Of a DNA stretch of 42,079 nucleotides, positions 7,691 to 15,885 are shown in pieces. Under the pieces are notes generated by a model, which was given only the letters and a program-made list of their open reading frames with translations, was not told the origin of the DNA and did not search any database. Each line of letters starts with the position of its first letter. Within the stretch, counting starts at the first letter, position 1. This stretch comes from Candidatus Jidaibacter sp. (GTDB taxonomy: Bacteria > Pseudomonadota > Alphaproteobacteria > Rickettsiales > Midichloriaceae), in contig JAJTIA010000022.1 of NCBI GenBank assembly GCA_021299995.1, positions 1-42,079 of the forward strand, read 5' to 3'. The translations under genes and the position numbers were made by a program.

Positions 7691-8632
7691 TTATTTTATA
7701 TGTGCTTTGAGCCTTAATTTTTTTATATAAGTTTTAACCCCAGATTCCACCTTCTTATTCATCAATACCTCTTTGATTTCATCATCGGATAGTGCTGCAT
7801 CTTTCTCGTTAATCACTTTCTTGTTGATGATTTTGAATATGTGAATTCCATCTTCAAGCACAATTGGATCAGATATATTGCTTGCCTTAATCTGCATTAA
7901 CTGTTTTGCGACCATTGGGTTCATCTGGTTAGAAAGTACTTTACCTATCACGCCACCAGATTTAGCGGTAAACCCTTGAGAAAATTGTCTTGCGATTGAA
8001 GAAAATTCACTGCCTTCTTTGATATTAATAATAAGGCGTTTAGCGAGCTCCATCTTTTTAGCAAAATCTGCCTGATTATTGATGTAAAAAACAATTTCGG
8101 CGAGGTCAAGCTCTGCAACTTCATTTGCGATCTTGATTTGTTTTTCTATGCTAAGTTTATTGTCTTTAATTTCTTTGGCAGAAACTAAGATTGTGGGTTG
8201 TATATGCGTTGCAACAATCTTAGACCATATAATCTGATTTTTTATCTGTTGTTCGAATGATTGCAAGCTCACACCTTTTGATACTAGCATTTTTTTAAAA
8301 TCCTCAACAGACTTATTGTTTCGCCCAGCAATATTGCGGTATGCATTATCTAAATCATAATCATCAAGTTCGATTTTGAGGCGTTGAGACTCTTGCTGAA
8401 TCAGTTTTTCATCGATCAATGTTTCTAAAACACGATCTTTAATTGCGTCGCGTGAGCCGATATTATCTGGCATTCCGCTTAGCCTTATCATCATAGTGGA
8501 ACGATCTTCAATATCGGCAGCTGTAATAGCAGATTCATTTACCTGCGCTACAACTCCGATTTCCTTAGAGATAGCAGAAGTGCTAAGCGCTAAGCATAAC
8601 ACACAAACGGCGATTTTAAAAAACTGGTACAT
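7691..8632 (-). CDS. surA: SurA-type periplasmic chaperone / parvulin peptidyl-prolyl isomerase
   Basis: 313 residues. An N-terminal signal peptide (about 1-22) is followed by a SurA N-terminal chaperone domain beginning VAQVNESAITAADIEDR and including VLETLIDEKLIQQESQRL. One parvulin domain follows at about 170-275, with FSSIARQFSQG, SGGVIGKV and LEDGIHIFKI. E. coli SurA has two parvulin domains and about 430 residues; this protein has only one, a size common in Rickettsiales. It escorts outer-membrane proteins such as LptD through the periplasm. Its start overlaps the 3' end of lptD by 17 bases, the same lptD-surA pairing seen widely in proteobacteria. Confidence 0.88.
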   Translation of the reverse strand: MYQFFKIAVCVLCLALSTSAISKEIGVVAQVNESAITAADIEDRSTMMIRLSGMPDNIGSRDAIKDRVLETLIDEKLIQQESQRLKIELDDYDLDNAYRNIAGRNNKSVEDFKKMLVSKGVSLQSFEQQIKNQIIWSKIVATHIQPTILVSAKEIKDNKLSIEKQIKIANEVAELDLAEIVFYINNQADFAKKMELAKRLIINIKEGSEFSSIARQFSQGFTAKSGGVIGKVLSNQMNPMVAKQLMQIKASNISDPIVLEDGIHIFKIINKKVINEKDAALSDDEIKEVLMNKKVESGVKTYIKKLRLKAHIK

Positions 8633-10859
8633 TTATATCAATTTTATATGTTGTTGAAGGGCGTAAATCTTTGAGATGCGTATAGTCTCTTGTCACCCTA
8701 ATCATAGTTTCCAAGCATTCATTATTATTGTATAAAGATAAGCCACTTGAAATCATAGGTGTAGAAATCTCGCTCCTTTTTTTACCGATTTTACGATGAA
8801 ATTCTCCTCTAATCCACCATTCTTTGTAAAATCTATAACTGAGTGATGGAATAATTTCTTGTCTATATTTATTGGCATTGAGAGAATCTATAAGATTGTG
8901 GCCTAGATAAAAGTGAAGTAGAGATGCTACAAAATGATTATCAGAATAGCTTGCAAACAGCTCATTACGATTGAGTTTAGGGTTTCTATTATCTATCCTC
9001 GATTCGTTATGTATATACCAAGACTTAGTTGGTTCGATAAATAATTTAGATACATAGTCAGACTGGTAGCCATCAAGGCCACTCATTTCATTAAAATTTG
9101 TGTCTTTTTGAGCCCTCAACGATTGACCAAAAACGAATCCCAGATTCTGAAAATACTCGGATTGTATATTTCCTTTTATTCCATAGTTTATACGATGTCC
9201 GCTTTCTACAAGGTCATATCCTTTGAACTTATTATAAGAAAAAAGATTTGAATATGAAATTTCTGGAGATTGTCCATCTTCGTTGTCTATATGCTTTAGT
9301 TTTTTTAATTTTGGGCTTACTACGCCTTGAATCATAGGTGAAATGATTACTGTTGAATTTTCCATCCTATTTATTAAAGGATAACTAGCTTCAGTTATAT
9401 ATTCTGGCAAAAATCTTCCTGTATAGCCATTACCAGGATTGAAATGAGAGATATAAGAGCTTTGTGCTACTACACGCTCCATATTGTATTGATAAATGTC
9501 GCCACGCAATGCAACTCTGTTAGTGAAAATTATTCCATAGTCTGAAACTAATTTGTGTTTTAGCTCATTTTCTGCGACGATTCGCTGATATGATAACCCT
9601 TGCGCTCTATTAAGATTGGTGTAGTGCGCAGTAAAGCCCCCGTCTATGCCTTGTATGGGCTTGTACTTTCTAGAGTGATATAAGTTAGGCAGAATTTTTG
9701 CGGTTGTTTTGCTGCTAGTGTTATTTCTCAAATCTTGAAAATATAAGCTACGTGCATACGTAAACATATTGTCGTGATTATTTTGGTATATTGCATCGGT
9801 TGTCAAGATGTCGGACTGGTCTATCTTATATTTTTTGGCAAATGTTTTTGGGCTATCTTCCATAAAAGCCCCTTTGACAAGTAACTCACCTGGTAGATAT
9901 TTTAAATCCAGTAAGTCTTGCTCTGTTTTAAATTTGAAAAATCCTCTATAAGCATTTTTGCCTGGCACAAAAGTCCCACTTTTATTAACTTTTTTTGTAT
10001 AGGTAGAGACGTTGTAAAATTCATATAACCCACGTCTTGTTAGATGTCGCAGCTCTATATCGTGTACCAAGCCAGCATTTTGAGTGATTGTTGAGCCAAT
10101 AGTAGCATCTGTGTTTGGAGCAATATCAATATAAAAAGGTATTCTTACCATGCTTCCTAAGTCACCATTCCAGCGATAAGTAGGCATCAAAAACCCAGTT
10201 TTTCGTTTAGCTCCAGGTGACGGAGTGACCAAATATGGAGAATATGCTACTGGAAATCCGAATATTTCTATCATTAAGTCTTTATAATATACACGTTCTT
10301 CCTCTTTATTTAATAATGCCTCTCCAGCACGCATTTGCCATAAAGGCGTGTCTTTCACAAATGTGTCACCACATATATTGCAAGGAGAGTAAACAAATGT
10401 TTTCAGCTTCATCACGTTTTCGTTTTCCATCTCAGCTAATGATGAAACAAGCTGACCTTGAGCTCCCATTCTAGCCTTGAAATTGAGAATCACACCAATG
10501 TTATTTGTTCTATTGAGTTTTGCTTTATCAGCAAAAAACATTGCACCATCTTGCCTTAAAATCACTACATTGCCATGTGCGTATATGTCATTTGAATTCC
10601 GATAAAATAACATTTGATCCGCGGTAATAATCTGAGAGCCTTGTATCATGCTAACGTCGCCTATAGCACTGACGAGGTCACGTGATTTTTCATAATACAT
10701 ATCGTTTGCCTCTATAGCTACAGGCTCTGTGTGTGAAATAGAAAACGATTCTTGTGAGCTGTGGCAAGGCAGGGCGTTAAACAATAAGAACAATAAAGTA
10801 AAGCATAAGACCTCTAAAGCGCTTTTAAAAGATATGAGACTGTGAGGTTTATTATTCAT
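8616..10859 (-). CDS. lptD: LPS-assembly outer membrane protein LptD
   Basis: 747 residues. A hydrophobic signal sequence lies near residues 15-35. The OstA/LptA-like beta-jellyroll is at about 45-130 (EANDMYYEKSRDLVSAIGDV, then ITADQMLFYRNSNDIYAHGN). The long C-terminal beta-barrel contains typical LptD blocks, such as YSPYLVTPSPGAKRKTGFL and QNAGLVHDIELRHLTRRG. Cysteines occur in the SPCNICGD motif, and another is near the C-terminus (NNNECLETMI), so disulfide pairing as in E. coli LptD is possible. It inserts LPS into the outer leaflet, so this bacterium probably keeps LPS. It overlaps aas by 8 bases upstream and surA by 17 bases downstream. Confidence 0.93.
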   Translation of the reverse strand: MNNKPHSLISFKSALEVLCFTLLFLLFNALPCHSSQESFSISHTEPVAIEANDMYYEKSRDLVSAIGDVSMIQGSQIITADQMLFYRNSNDIYAHGNVVILRQDGAMFFADKAKLNRTNNIGVILNFKARMGAQGQLVSSLAEMENENVMKLKTFVYSPCNICGDTFVKDTPLWQMRAGEALLNKEEERVYYKDLMIEIFGFPVAYSPYLVTPSPGAKRKTGFLMPTYRWNGDLGSMVRIPFYIDIAPNTDATIGSTITQNAGLVHDIELRHLTRRGLYEFYNVSTYTKKVNKSGTFVPGKNAYRGFFKFKTEQDLLDLKYLPGELLVKGAFMEDSPKTFAKKYKIDQSDILTTDAIYQNNHDNMFTYARSLYFQDLRNNTSSKTTAKILPNLYHSRKYKPIQGIDGGFTAHYTNLNRAQGLSYQRIVAENELKHKLVSDYGIIFTNRVALRGDIYQYNMERVVAQSSYISHFNPGNGYTGRFLPEYITEASYPLINRMENSTVIISPMIQGVVSPKLKKLKHIDNEDGQSPEISYSNLFSYNKFKGYDLVESGHRINYGIKGNIQSEYFQNLGFVFGQSLRAQKDTNFNEMSGLDGYQSDYVSKLFIEPTKSWYIHNESRIDNRNPKLNRNELFASYSDNHFVASLLHFYLGHNLIDSLNANKYRQEIIPSLSYRFYKEWWIRGEFHRKIGKKRSEISTPMISSGLSLYNNNECLETMIRVTRDYTHLKDLRPSTTYKIDINVPVF

Positions 10860-13800
10860 CTTCTGGAATATCTTCTATCTCAGCAGCAAGCTGGGCTATT
10901 GCATATTCTTTTAACGCTACATAATTCACTTTGCCGGTTGCAAGAATTGGTAGCTCCTTAACAATCTTTATGATTTTAGGCACGAACAACTCAGATAAAC
11001 CAATAGATTTAAATTGTTTATGAATTGCTTCACGAGTTGCATGAGAGTTTGTTGTGAACAATAAAATCACCTCTCCTTTTTTTTCATCAGGTAGTGAAAG
11101 AGCAGCAGATTGATGATCTTGATACATCTTCCAAACATTTTCTTCTATTGTTGTGAGCGATATCATTTCACCTGCAATCTTCGCAAACCTTTTAGCTCTT
11201 CCTAAAATGGTTATGAATTCATCGCTGTCTATCGATACTATATCACCAGTGTCGTACCAGCCTTTACGCATTTTGCCATCTATGTTGTATTCAGGGCGTT
11301 GTATCACGCCAGGCTTATCGGTTTTTAGATACCCAAGCATGATGTTTGGCCCACTTATGATCAGTTTGCCTCCTTCTTTGATGCCTTCGACAGGATCGAT
11401 ATGGTATTTGATGTTGGGAATCAAGCGACCAACAGTGCCAGCTTTATAGTGCATTGGTGTATTGATAGCAACAACAGGCGAGGCCTCTGTAACCCCATAT
11501 CCTTCAAATATTCTAATTCCGAACTTGTCCATATATGCTTGTTTGGTTTCAGAGCGTAATTTTTCTGCTCCAGCAAATATATATCTTATACTAAAGAAGT
11601 CGTAAGGATGTGCATGTTTTACGTATCCACTCAAGAATGTATCTGTACCAAACATGACGGTTGCGTTAGATCCATATACCATTTCTGGAATGATCCTATA
11701 ATGGAGGGGAGAAGGGTATAGAAACACCTTTACACCTGAAAGCACAGGCATTAAAAACCCTCCTGTCAAACCAAATGAATGGAAAATAGGCAGTGCATTG
11801 AAGACCTTATCGCTAGAAGAGAAGTCTACACGAGAAGCTGCTTGCTTTATATTTGCTTGCAGATTTGCGTGCGATAATACAACCCCTTTAGGCACGCCTT
11901 CAGAGCCTGATGTGAATATTACGACAGCTGGGTCTAATGGCTTAATAGTATGTGCTTTGGTGATTCTTTTATAAAAAGATAGAGCGAATAAAGATCCTAA
12001 TACCCCACATAACTTCTCTGCAAGGGTTATAGATGTTCTGATATCCTCGAGATAATAAACCTTGATACACTCTTTTTCCATCCCTTCTATTTGATCTTCA
12101 AGTTGAGCTTTTTCAACGAAACGTCTGGATGTGAATACGGTTTTGATCTTAGCTGCTTGGCAACATGCTATCAGATTTTTAATGCCAGTAGAAAAATTAA
12201 GCATTGCAGGGATTCTACCATACGCTTGTATCGCAAAGAATGTTACTATTGCACCAGCTGCATTTGGTAAAAATAAGCCAACATATTCTCTAGAGTGCGT
12301 TAACCCGGCTATCTTTTTACCTAGTACAAAGCTGCCCTGGACAATTCGTCTATAATTAAACCTGTTATGGTCTGCATCTTCTACAATAGAGTATTTAGAT
12401 CCAAATTGATCTTGTGCTTCTATTAGAGATTCGAATAATGTGTGTTTGTTTTCGCTGCCTTCAAACATCATGTTTGACATAATATCATAAAGCTCTTTTC
12501 CTATTATGTGTCTGCGATATCTACCAACAGTATTATTAGGCACTTTGATAGTTCTTGGTTCCAAAATAGTTATTTTAAATTTTGGAAATAATCTTAATTT
12601 TATTTTACCATGTAATCTAGAGAAATGGCTGTACTGTGGACCATCTATTCTAATAGGTAAAATTTTTGCATCAGCTTTATCTGCGATCAACCCAGGCCCT
12701 TCGTATATCTTCATCAATGATCCTGTAACCGTGATTCTACCTTCTGGAAATATAACTACAGGGTGACCATCTCGCAATTTTTCAATAATTGTTTTAGTAG
12801 CCATTGGATTGCTAGGGTCAATTGGATATGCTCTTAAGTATGTCAGGAATGGCTTAATCCACCATGATTTTGCTTGGAATGTATCTATTGCAAACACTAA
12901 TCTTTTTGGTAGGAATGCGCCTAATAATGGTGGATCTAAGAAAGAAGCATGGTTTGCAACTATCAACACTCTATCACCAACATTCATAAAATGCTCTAAT
13001 CCAACTATTTCTACTCTGTATATGATGCGGAATAGAGTTTGTATTATGCTTTTTATTATATTATCCGGCAAGATACGGGCTATATAAATTGTTGTAAAAA
13101 AGTTTGTGAGGCACATTATTAAGATAAGATCTGATATAGAAATATTTAATGCTATCAAACACATAGTGATAATGCTTGCGATTACCATGAAAAGAGCATT
13201 CATTATATTGTTTGTTGCTATAACACGTGAGCGATGTGAACGCTTAGAGTTGACCTGCATAAAGGCATAAAGTGGAACTATGTATATTCCGCCAAAGAAT
13301 GACACTAAAAATACAGAGAGAGTGATGATAATGCCGTATATATCAGATAAAAAATAGTGTAGACCGCGTACTGTTGTTTTTGTTTCAAAAAATGTGCTAG
13401 AAGACCATATTAAAAACAAAAATATTGTCATTAAAAGCATAGAGATAGGGACATACTGTAGGTTTATTACTCCTTTTAATATTCTATTGCATAATGCAGA
13501 GCCCAATCCTGTACCTAATGAAAACATTGTGAGTAACATTATAAAAACAGAATCATCACTGCCTAAGATATCTTTAGTGAAGTTAGGTATTTGTGATAGG
13601 AACACACCACCTATCAACCAAAACCAAGAAATACCTAGGATTGCAAGAAAAGTGTCTTTCTCTCCACGTGCATAGTTAACACATTTTGTAGTTTCTTTGA
13701 ATATATTGTAGCTGAGTTTTAGATTAGGTGATGCCTCATTTGTTTTGGGTATGAATAAGCTTGCGATGAAGCCAAAAATTGCAACTGCCATCAAAACAAA

Positions 13801-14346
13801 TATTGTGTGATCAACTTGACCATTTTGATTAGATATTAAGACGCCTCCAAGGATCATGCCTAGTAGAATGGCCATAAATGTGCCAGCTTCTATCAGGCCA
13901 TTACCTAGTATAAGCTCATTTTTTTCTAGATGATCGGGTAATATACTATATTTAGATGGGCCAAATAATGCAGCTTCTATGCCAGTTAAAAATATAGCTA
14001 TCAACAATAGAGTATAGCTTTGAAAATAAAATCCTAATACCCCGACTAATGTTACAAAGATTGATGAAAATTTTATTATCCTAATCAGTAATGACTTATC
14101 GAACCTATCTGCCAGCTGTCCTCCAGTTGATGAGAAAAAAACAAATGGAAACATGAAGAGACCAAGCGCTAGATTTATAACCAATGATCTTGTAAAAGGA
14201 CTAAGCTCTGTCGAGTAATATGTGATTAGCGTGACCATAGCAGTCCTTATTAGCGTGTCGCTAAAAGCACTGAAAAATTGACAAATAAACAGTGGAAAAA
14301 ACCGTTTGGTTTTTAGCAAGCTAGCAATCGATACTTCATTTTGCAT
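10852..14346 (-). CDS. aas: LplT-PlsC-acyl-ACP synthetase trifunctional fusion (Aas)
   Basis: 1164 residues with three modules. Residues 1-430 are an MFS-type transporter like LplT (lysophospholipid flippase) with about 12 hydrophobic segments. Residues 445-630 are a PlsC-type acyltransferase with the HX4D motif NHASFLDP (H466, D471) and FPEGR at 533-537. Residues 640-1150 are an AMP-binding acyl-ACP synthetase with FTSGSEGVPKG (811-821), GYGVTEASPV, GWYDTGDI and LATGKVNY. Together they import lysophospholipid and re-acylate it with fatty acid activated on ACP. E. coli has separate lplT and aas genes; the three-part fusion occurs in several alphaproteobacteria and Rickettsiales. For an intracellular bacterium it may salvage host lysolipids. 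It starts 11 bases after the petC stop and overlaps lptD by 8 bases. Confidence 0.93.
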   Translation of the reverse strand: MQNEVSIASLLKTKRFFPLFICQFFSAFSDTLIRTAMVTLITYYSTELSPFTRSLVINLALGLFMFPFVFFSSTGGQLADRFDKSLLIRIIKFSSIFVTLVGVLGFYFQSYTLLLIAIFLTGIEAALFGPSKYSILPDHLEKNELILGNGLIEAGTFMAILLGMILGGVLISNQNGQVDHTIFVLMAVAIFGFIASLFIPKTNEASPNLKLSYNIFKETTKCVNYARGEKDTFLAILGISWFWLIGGVFLSQIPNFTKDILGSDDSVFIMLLTMFSLGTGLGSALCNRILKGVINLQYVPISMLLMTIFLFLIWSSSTFFETKTTVRGLHYFLSDIYGIIITLSVFLVSFFGGIYIVPLYAFMQVNSKRSHRSRVIATNNIMNALFMVIASIITMCLIALNISISDLILIMCLTNFFTTIYIARILPDNIIKSIIQTLFRIIYRVEIVGLEHFMNVGDRVLIVANHASFLDPPLLGAFLPKRLVFAIDTFQAKSWWIKPFLTYLRAYPIDPSNPMATKTIIEKLRDGHPVVIFPEGRITVTGSLMKIYEGPGLIADKADAKILPIRIDGPQYSHFSRLHGKIKLRLFPKFKITILEPRTIKVPNNTVGRYRRHIIGKELYDIMSNMMFEGSENKHTLFESLIEAQDQFGSKYSIVEDADHNRFNYRRIVQGSFVLGKKIAGLTHSREYVGLFLPNAAGAIVTFFAIQAYGRIPAMLNFSTGIKNLIACCQAAKIKTVFTSRRFVEKAQLEDQIEGMEKECIKVYYLEDIRTSITLAEKLCGVLGSLFALSFYKRITKAHTIKPLDPAVVIFTSGSEGVPKGVVLSHANLQANIKQAASRVDFSSSDKVFNALPIFHSFGLTGGFLMPVLSGVKVFLYPSPLHYRIIPEMVYGSNATVMFGTDTFLSGYVKHAHPYDFFSIRYIFAGAEKLRSETKQAYMDKFGIRIFEGYGVTEASPVVAINTPMHYKAGTVGRLIPNIKYHIDPVEGIKEGGKLIISGPNIMLGYLKTDKPGVIQRPEYNIDGKMRKGWYDTGDIVSIDSDEFITILGRAKRFAKIAGEMISLTTIEENVWKMYQDHQSAALSLPDEKKGEVILLFTTNSHATREAIHKQFKSIGLSELFVPKIIKIVKELPILATGKVNYVALKEYAIAQLAAEIEDIPEDE

Positions 14347-14357
14347 AATTTTTTTAA

Positions 14358-15131
14358 TTATTTTACGTTGCGCCAGATTCGCTTATAGGCGATGTAGAAT
14401 ATGAGAGTAAATGCTGCAGTGAAGATTATGGTCTTTAGACCTAGTGATTTTCTAGCCTCCATTTCAGGTTCAGCAGCCCATTGCAAGAAATTTGTAACAT
14501 CTTGTGCCATTTGATCAATAGTAGCTTTGGTGCCATCCGAATATTCAACTTGATTATCTGATACCAATGGAGGTGTCATAGCGAGCTGCATACCGCCTCC
14601 TGCAAAATATGGGTTGTAGTGCATATTTTCACCAACTGTGAAACCCTCTGGTGCGGGCTCAAAACCTGTTAATAAAGAGTACAAATAATTTGCTCCATCA
14701 ACTCTTGCTTTAACTATCAACGAAAGATCAGGTGGTAACGCACCATTATTTGAAGCACGAGCAGCATTATCATTTGCATAAGGTCCAGGAATTCTATCGA
14801 ATGGTTTGCCAGGTCTTTCGAAATATTCACCTTCGTCATTTGGGCCATCTTTTACCATGTATGAAGCAGCTAAAGACTTGACTTCCTCTGCTGAAAATCC
14901 AATTTCTTGTAGGTTTCTAAAGTATAGATGCTTTACAGAGTGGCAAGCAGCGCATACTTCTTTATATACTTTAAAGCCTCTTTGTATTGATGTTCTATCG
15001 AAGTTGCCTAATGGCCCATCAAAGCTCCATTTCATTTGTTTGGGAGGTAAAACATCTGGATTATTTGCATATGCAAATGTTGACCAAGATACCAATACAA
15101 GTACTATTATGCTTTTGAATAATTTGTTCAT
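14358..15131 (-). CDS. petC: Cytochrome c1 (ubiquinol-cytochrome c reductase subunit)
   Basis: 257 residues. A signal peptide ends near AYA (residues 20-22). The haem c motif is CAACH (C60, C63, H64), in VCAACHSVKHLYFRNL. A PDLSLI block and a GGGMQLAMTPPL block, the latter carrying the distal methionine ligand, follow. One transmembrane anchor lies at about 231-250, ending KRIWRNVK. It carries electrons from the Rieske protein to cytochrome c in the bc1 complex. petA and petB are not adjacent: upstream is an unrelated helical gene. The gene leads the envelope operon. Haem attachment would need the Ccm system, part of which (ccmF) is at the right end of the window. Confidence 0.95.
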   Translation of the reverse strand: MNKLFKSIIVLVLVSWSTFAYANNPDVLPPKQMKWSFDGPLGNFDRTSIQRGFKVYKEVCAACHSVKHLYFRNLQEIGFSAEEVKSLAASYMVKDGPNDEGEYFERPGKPFDRIPGPYANDNAARASNNGALPPDLSLIVKARVDGANYLYSLLTGFEPAPEGFTVGENMHYNPYFAGGGMQLAMTPPLVSDNQVEYSDGTKATIDQMAQDVTNFLQWAAEPEMEARKSLGLKTIIFTAAFTLIFYIAYKRIWRNVK

Positions 15132-15160
15132 TATATATAAAAAGTAACTTCAAAACCTAC

Positions 15161-15193
15161 ATTATACCTAGTGGATTATAATGAATTTGTCAA
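15161..15193 (-). promoter_or_regulatory. Possible petC operon promoter
   Basis: On the minus strand a perfect TATAAT (15166-15161) lies about 30 bases before the petC start. A perfect TTGACA (15193-15188) is upstream, but the spacing is 21 bases, longer than optimal. A second TATAAT at 15180-15175 is too close to the TTGACA. The -10 is good; the pairing is uncertain. Confidence 0.4.
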
Positions 15194-15756
15194 TTCAACT
15201 TATTTGCAATCATTGGCACTGTAATTAGGGCATCTTCTACTGATATGTCGAATGTTTTATCAATTATGTGTCTTACTTCATCAAGTTCTAGAGCTCCAGA
15301 TAATATAGATTTTCTTGCGTTCTCAAGGTGCGAGCAAACTGTACTTGTGACATATCCAGCGAATAAAGATGTTATTTTGTCATTTGATTTTTCAAATATA
15401 GGAAACAAATTAGGGTTACTAGCAATATCATTAGCGATCATCGATCTTAGCGATAGCAGGCCATTATATAGAAGGCTGTATTCCATTTCTTTATCTGAAT
15501 TTTTCAGTATGTCTAGAAGCATATGAAATTTATCTATTGATAGATCTGGCATCACAGATTTTAAAAGCATTTGAGATTTTTCTAATACCTCGATAGATGA
15601 AAAGCCAGAATCGTGTAGATCATCAATCAATGAGTGCACATATCGTTGTAGTGCTAAAGAAAATGTTACAAACTGCCTTGCCTCTAATGCTGCTGGCCCA
15701 TGTAATATATCGTCTAACTCTAAAAAATCTTCTTGTATCTTTGCCATAATATCCAT
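15190..15756 (-). CDS. Hypothetical all-helical protein, unrecognised
   Basis: 188 residues (185 if translation starts at the ATG at 15747, which has a GGATGG sequence 7 bases before it). No motif I recognise. Predicted almost wholly alpha-helical, with no signal peptide and no transmembrane segment, and acidic. It is rich in Leu, Ser, Asp and Ile, with helices such as FVTFSLALQRYVHSLIDDLH and MLLKSVMPDLSIDKFHMLLD. It precedes petC by 58 bases on the same strand, and its 3' end touches the possible petC promoter. It is divergent from the ABC-HAD-putA operon. Function unknown. Confidence 0.7.
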   Translation of the reverse strand: MDIMAKIQEDFLELDDILHGPAALEARQFVTFSLALQRYVHSLIDDLHDSGFSSIEVLEKSQMLLKSVMPDLSIDKFHMLLDILKNSDKEMEYSLLYNGLLSLRSMIANDIASNPNLFPIFEKSNDKITSLFAGYVTSTVCSHLENARKSILSGALELDEVRHIIDKTFDISVEDALITVPMIANKLN

Positions 15757-15885
15757 CCGTAGTTGCGTGCTTAACTATGAATGGTAGTTGCAAATGATTA
15801 ACAAATCGTAAAGATAGAGAAAATATTGAATATTTTGTGGGTTGCATATACAATACCTAGGATTAGAACATCGGTATCAATTATT

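Noticed and set aside
15826-15885. TTG start 20 codons upstream for the ABC protein
   Set aside because: ATG 15886 is preferred as a standard start; neither has a clear ribosome site, so this is not settled.
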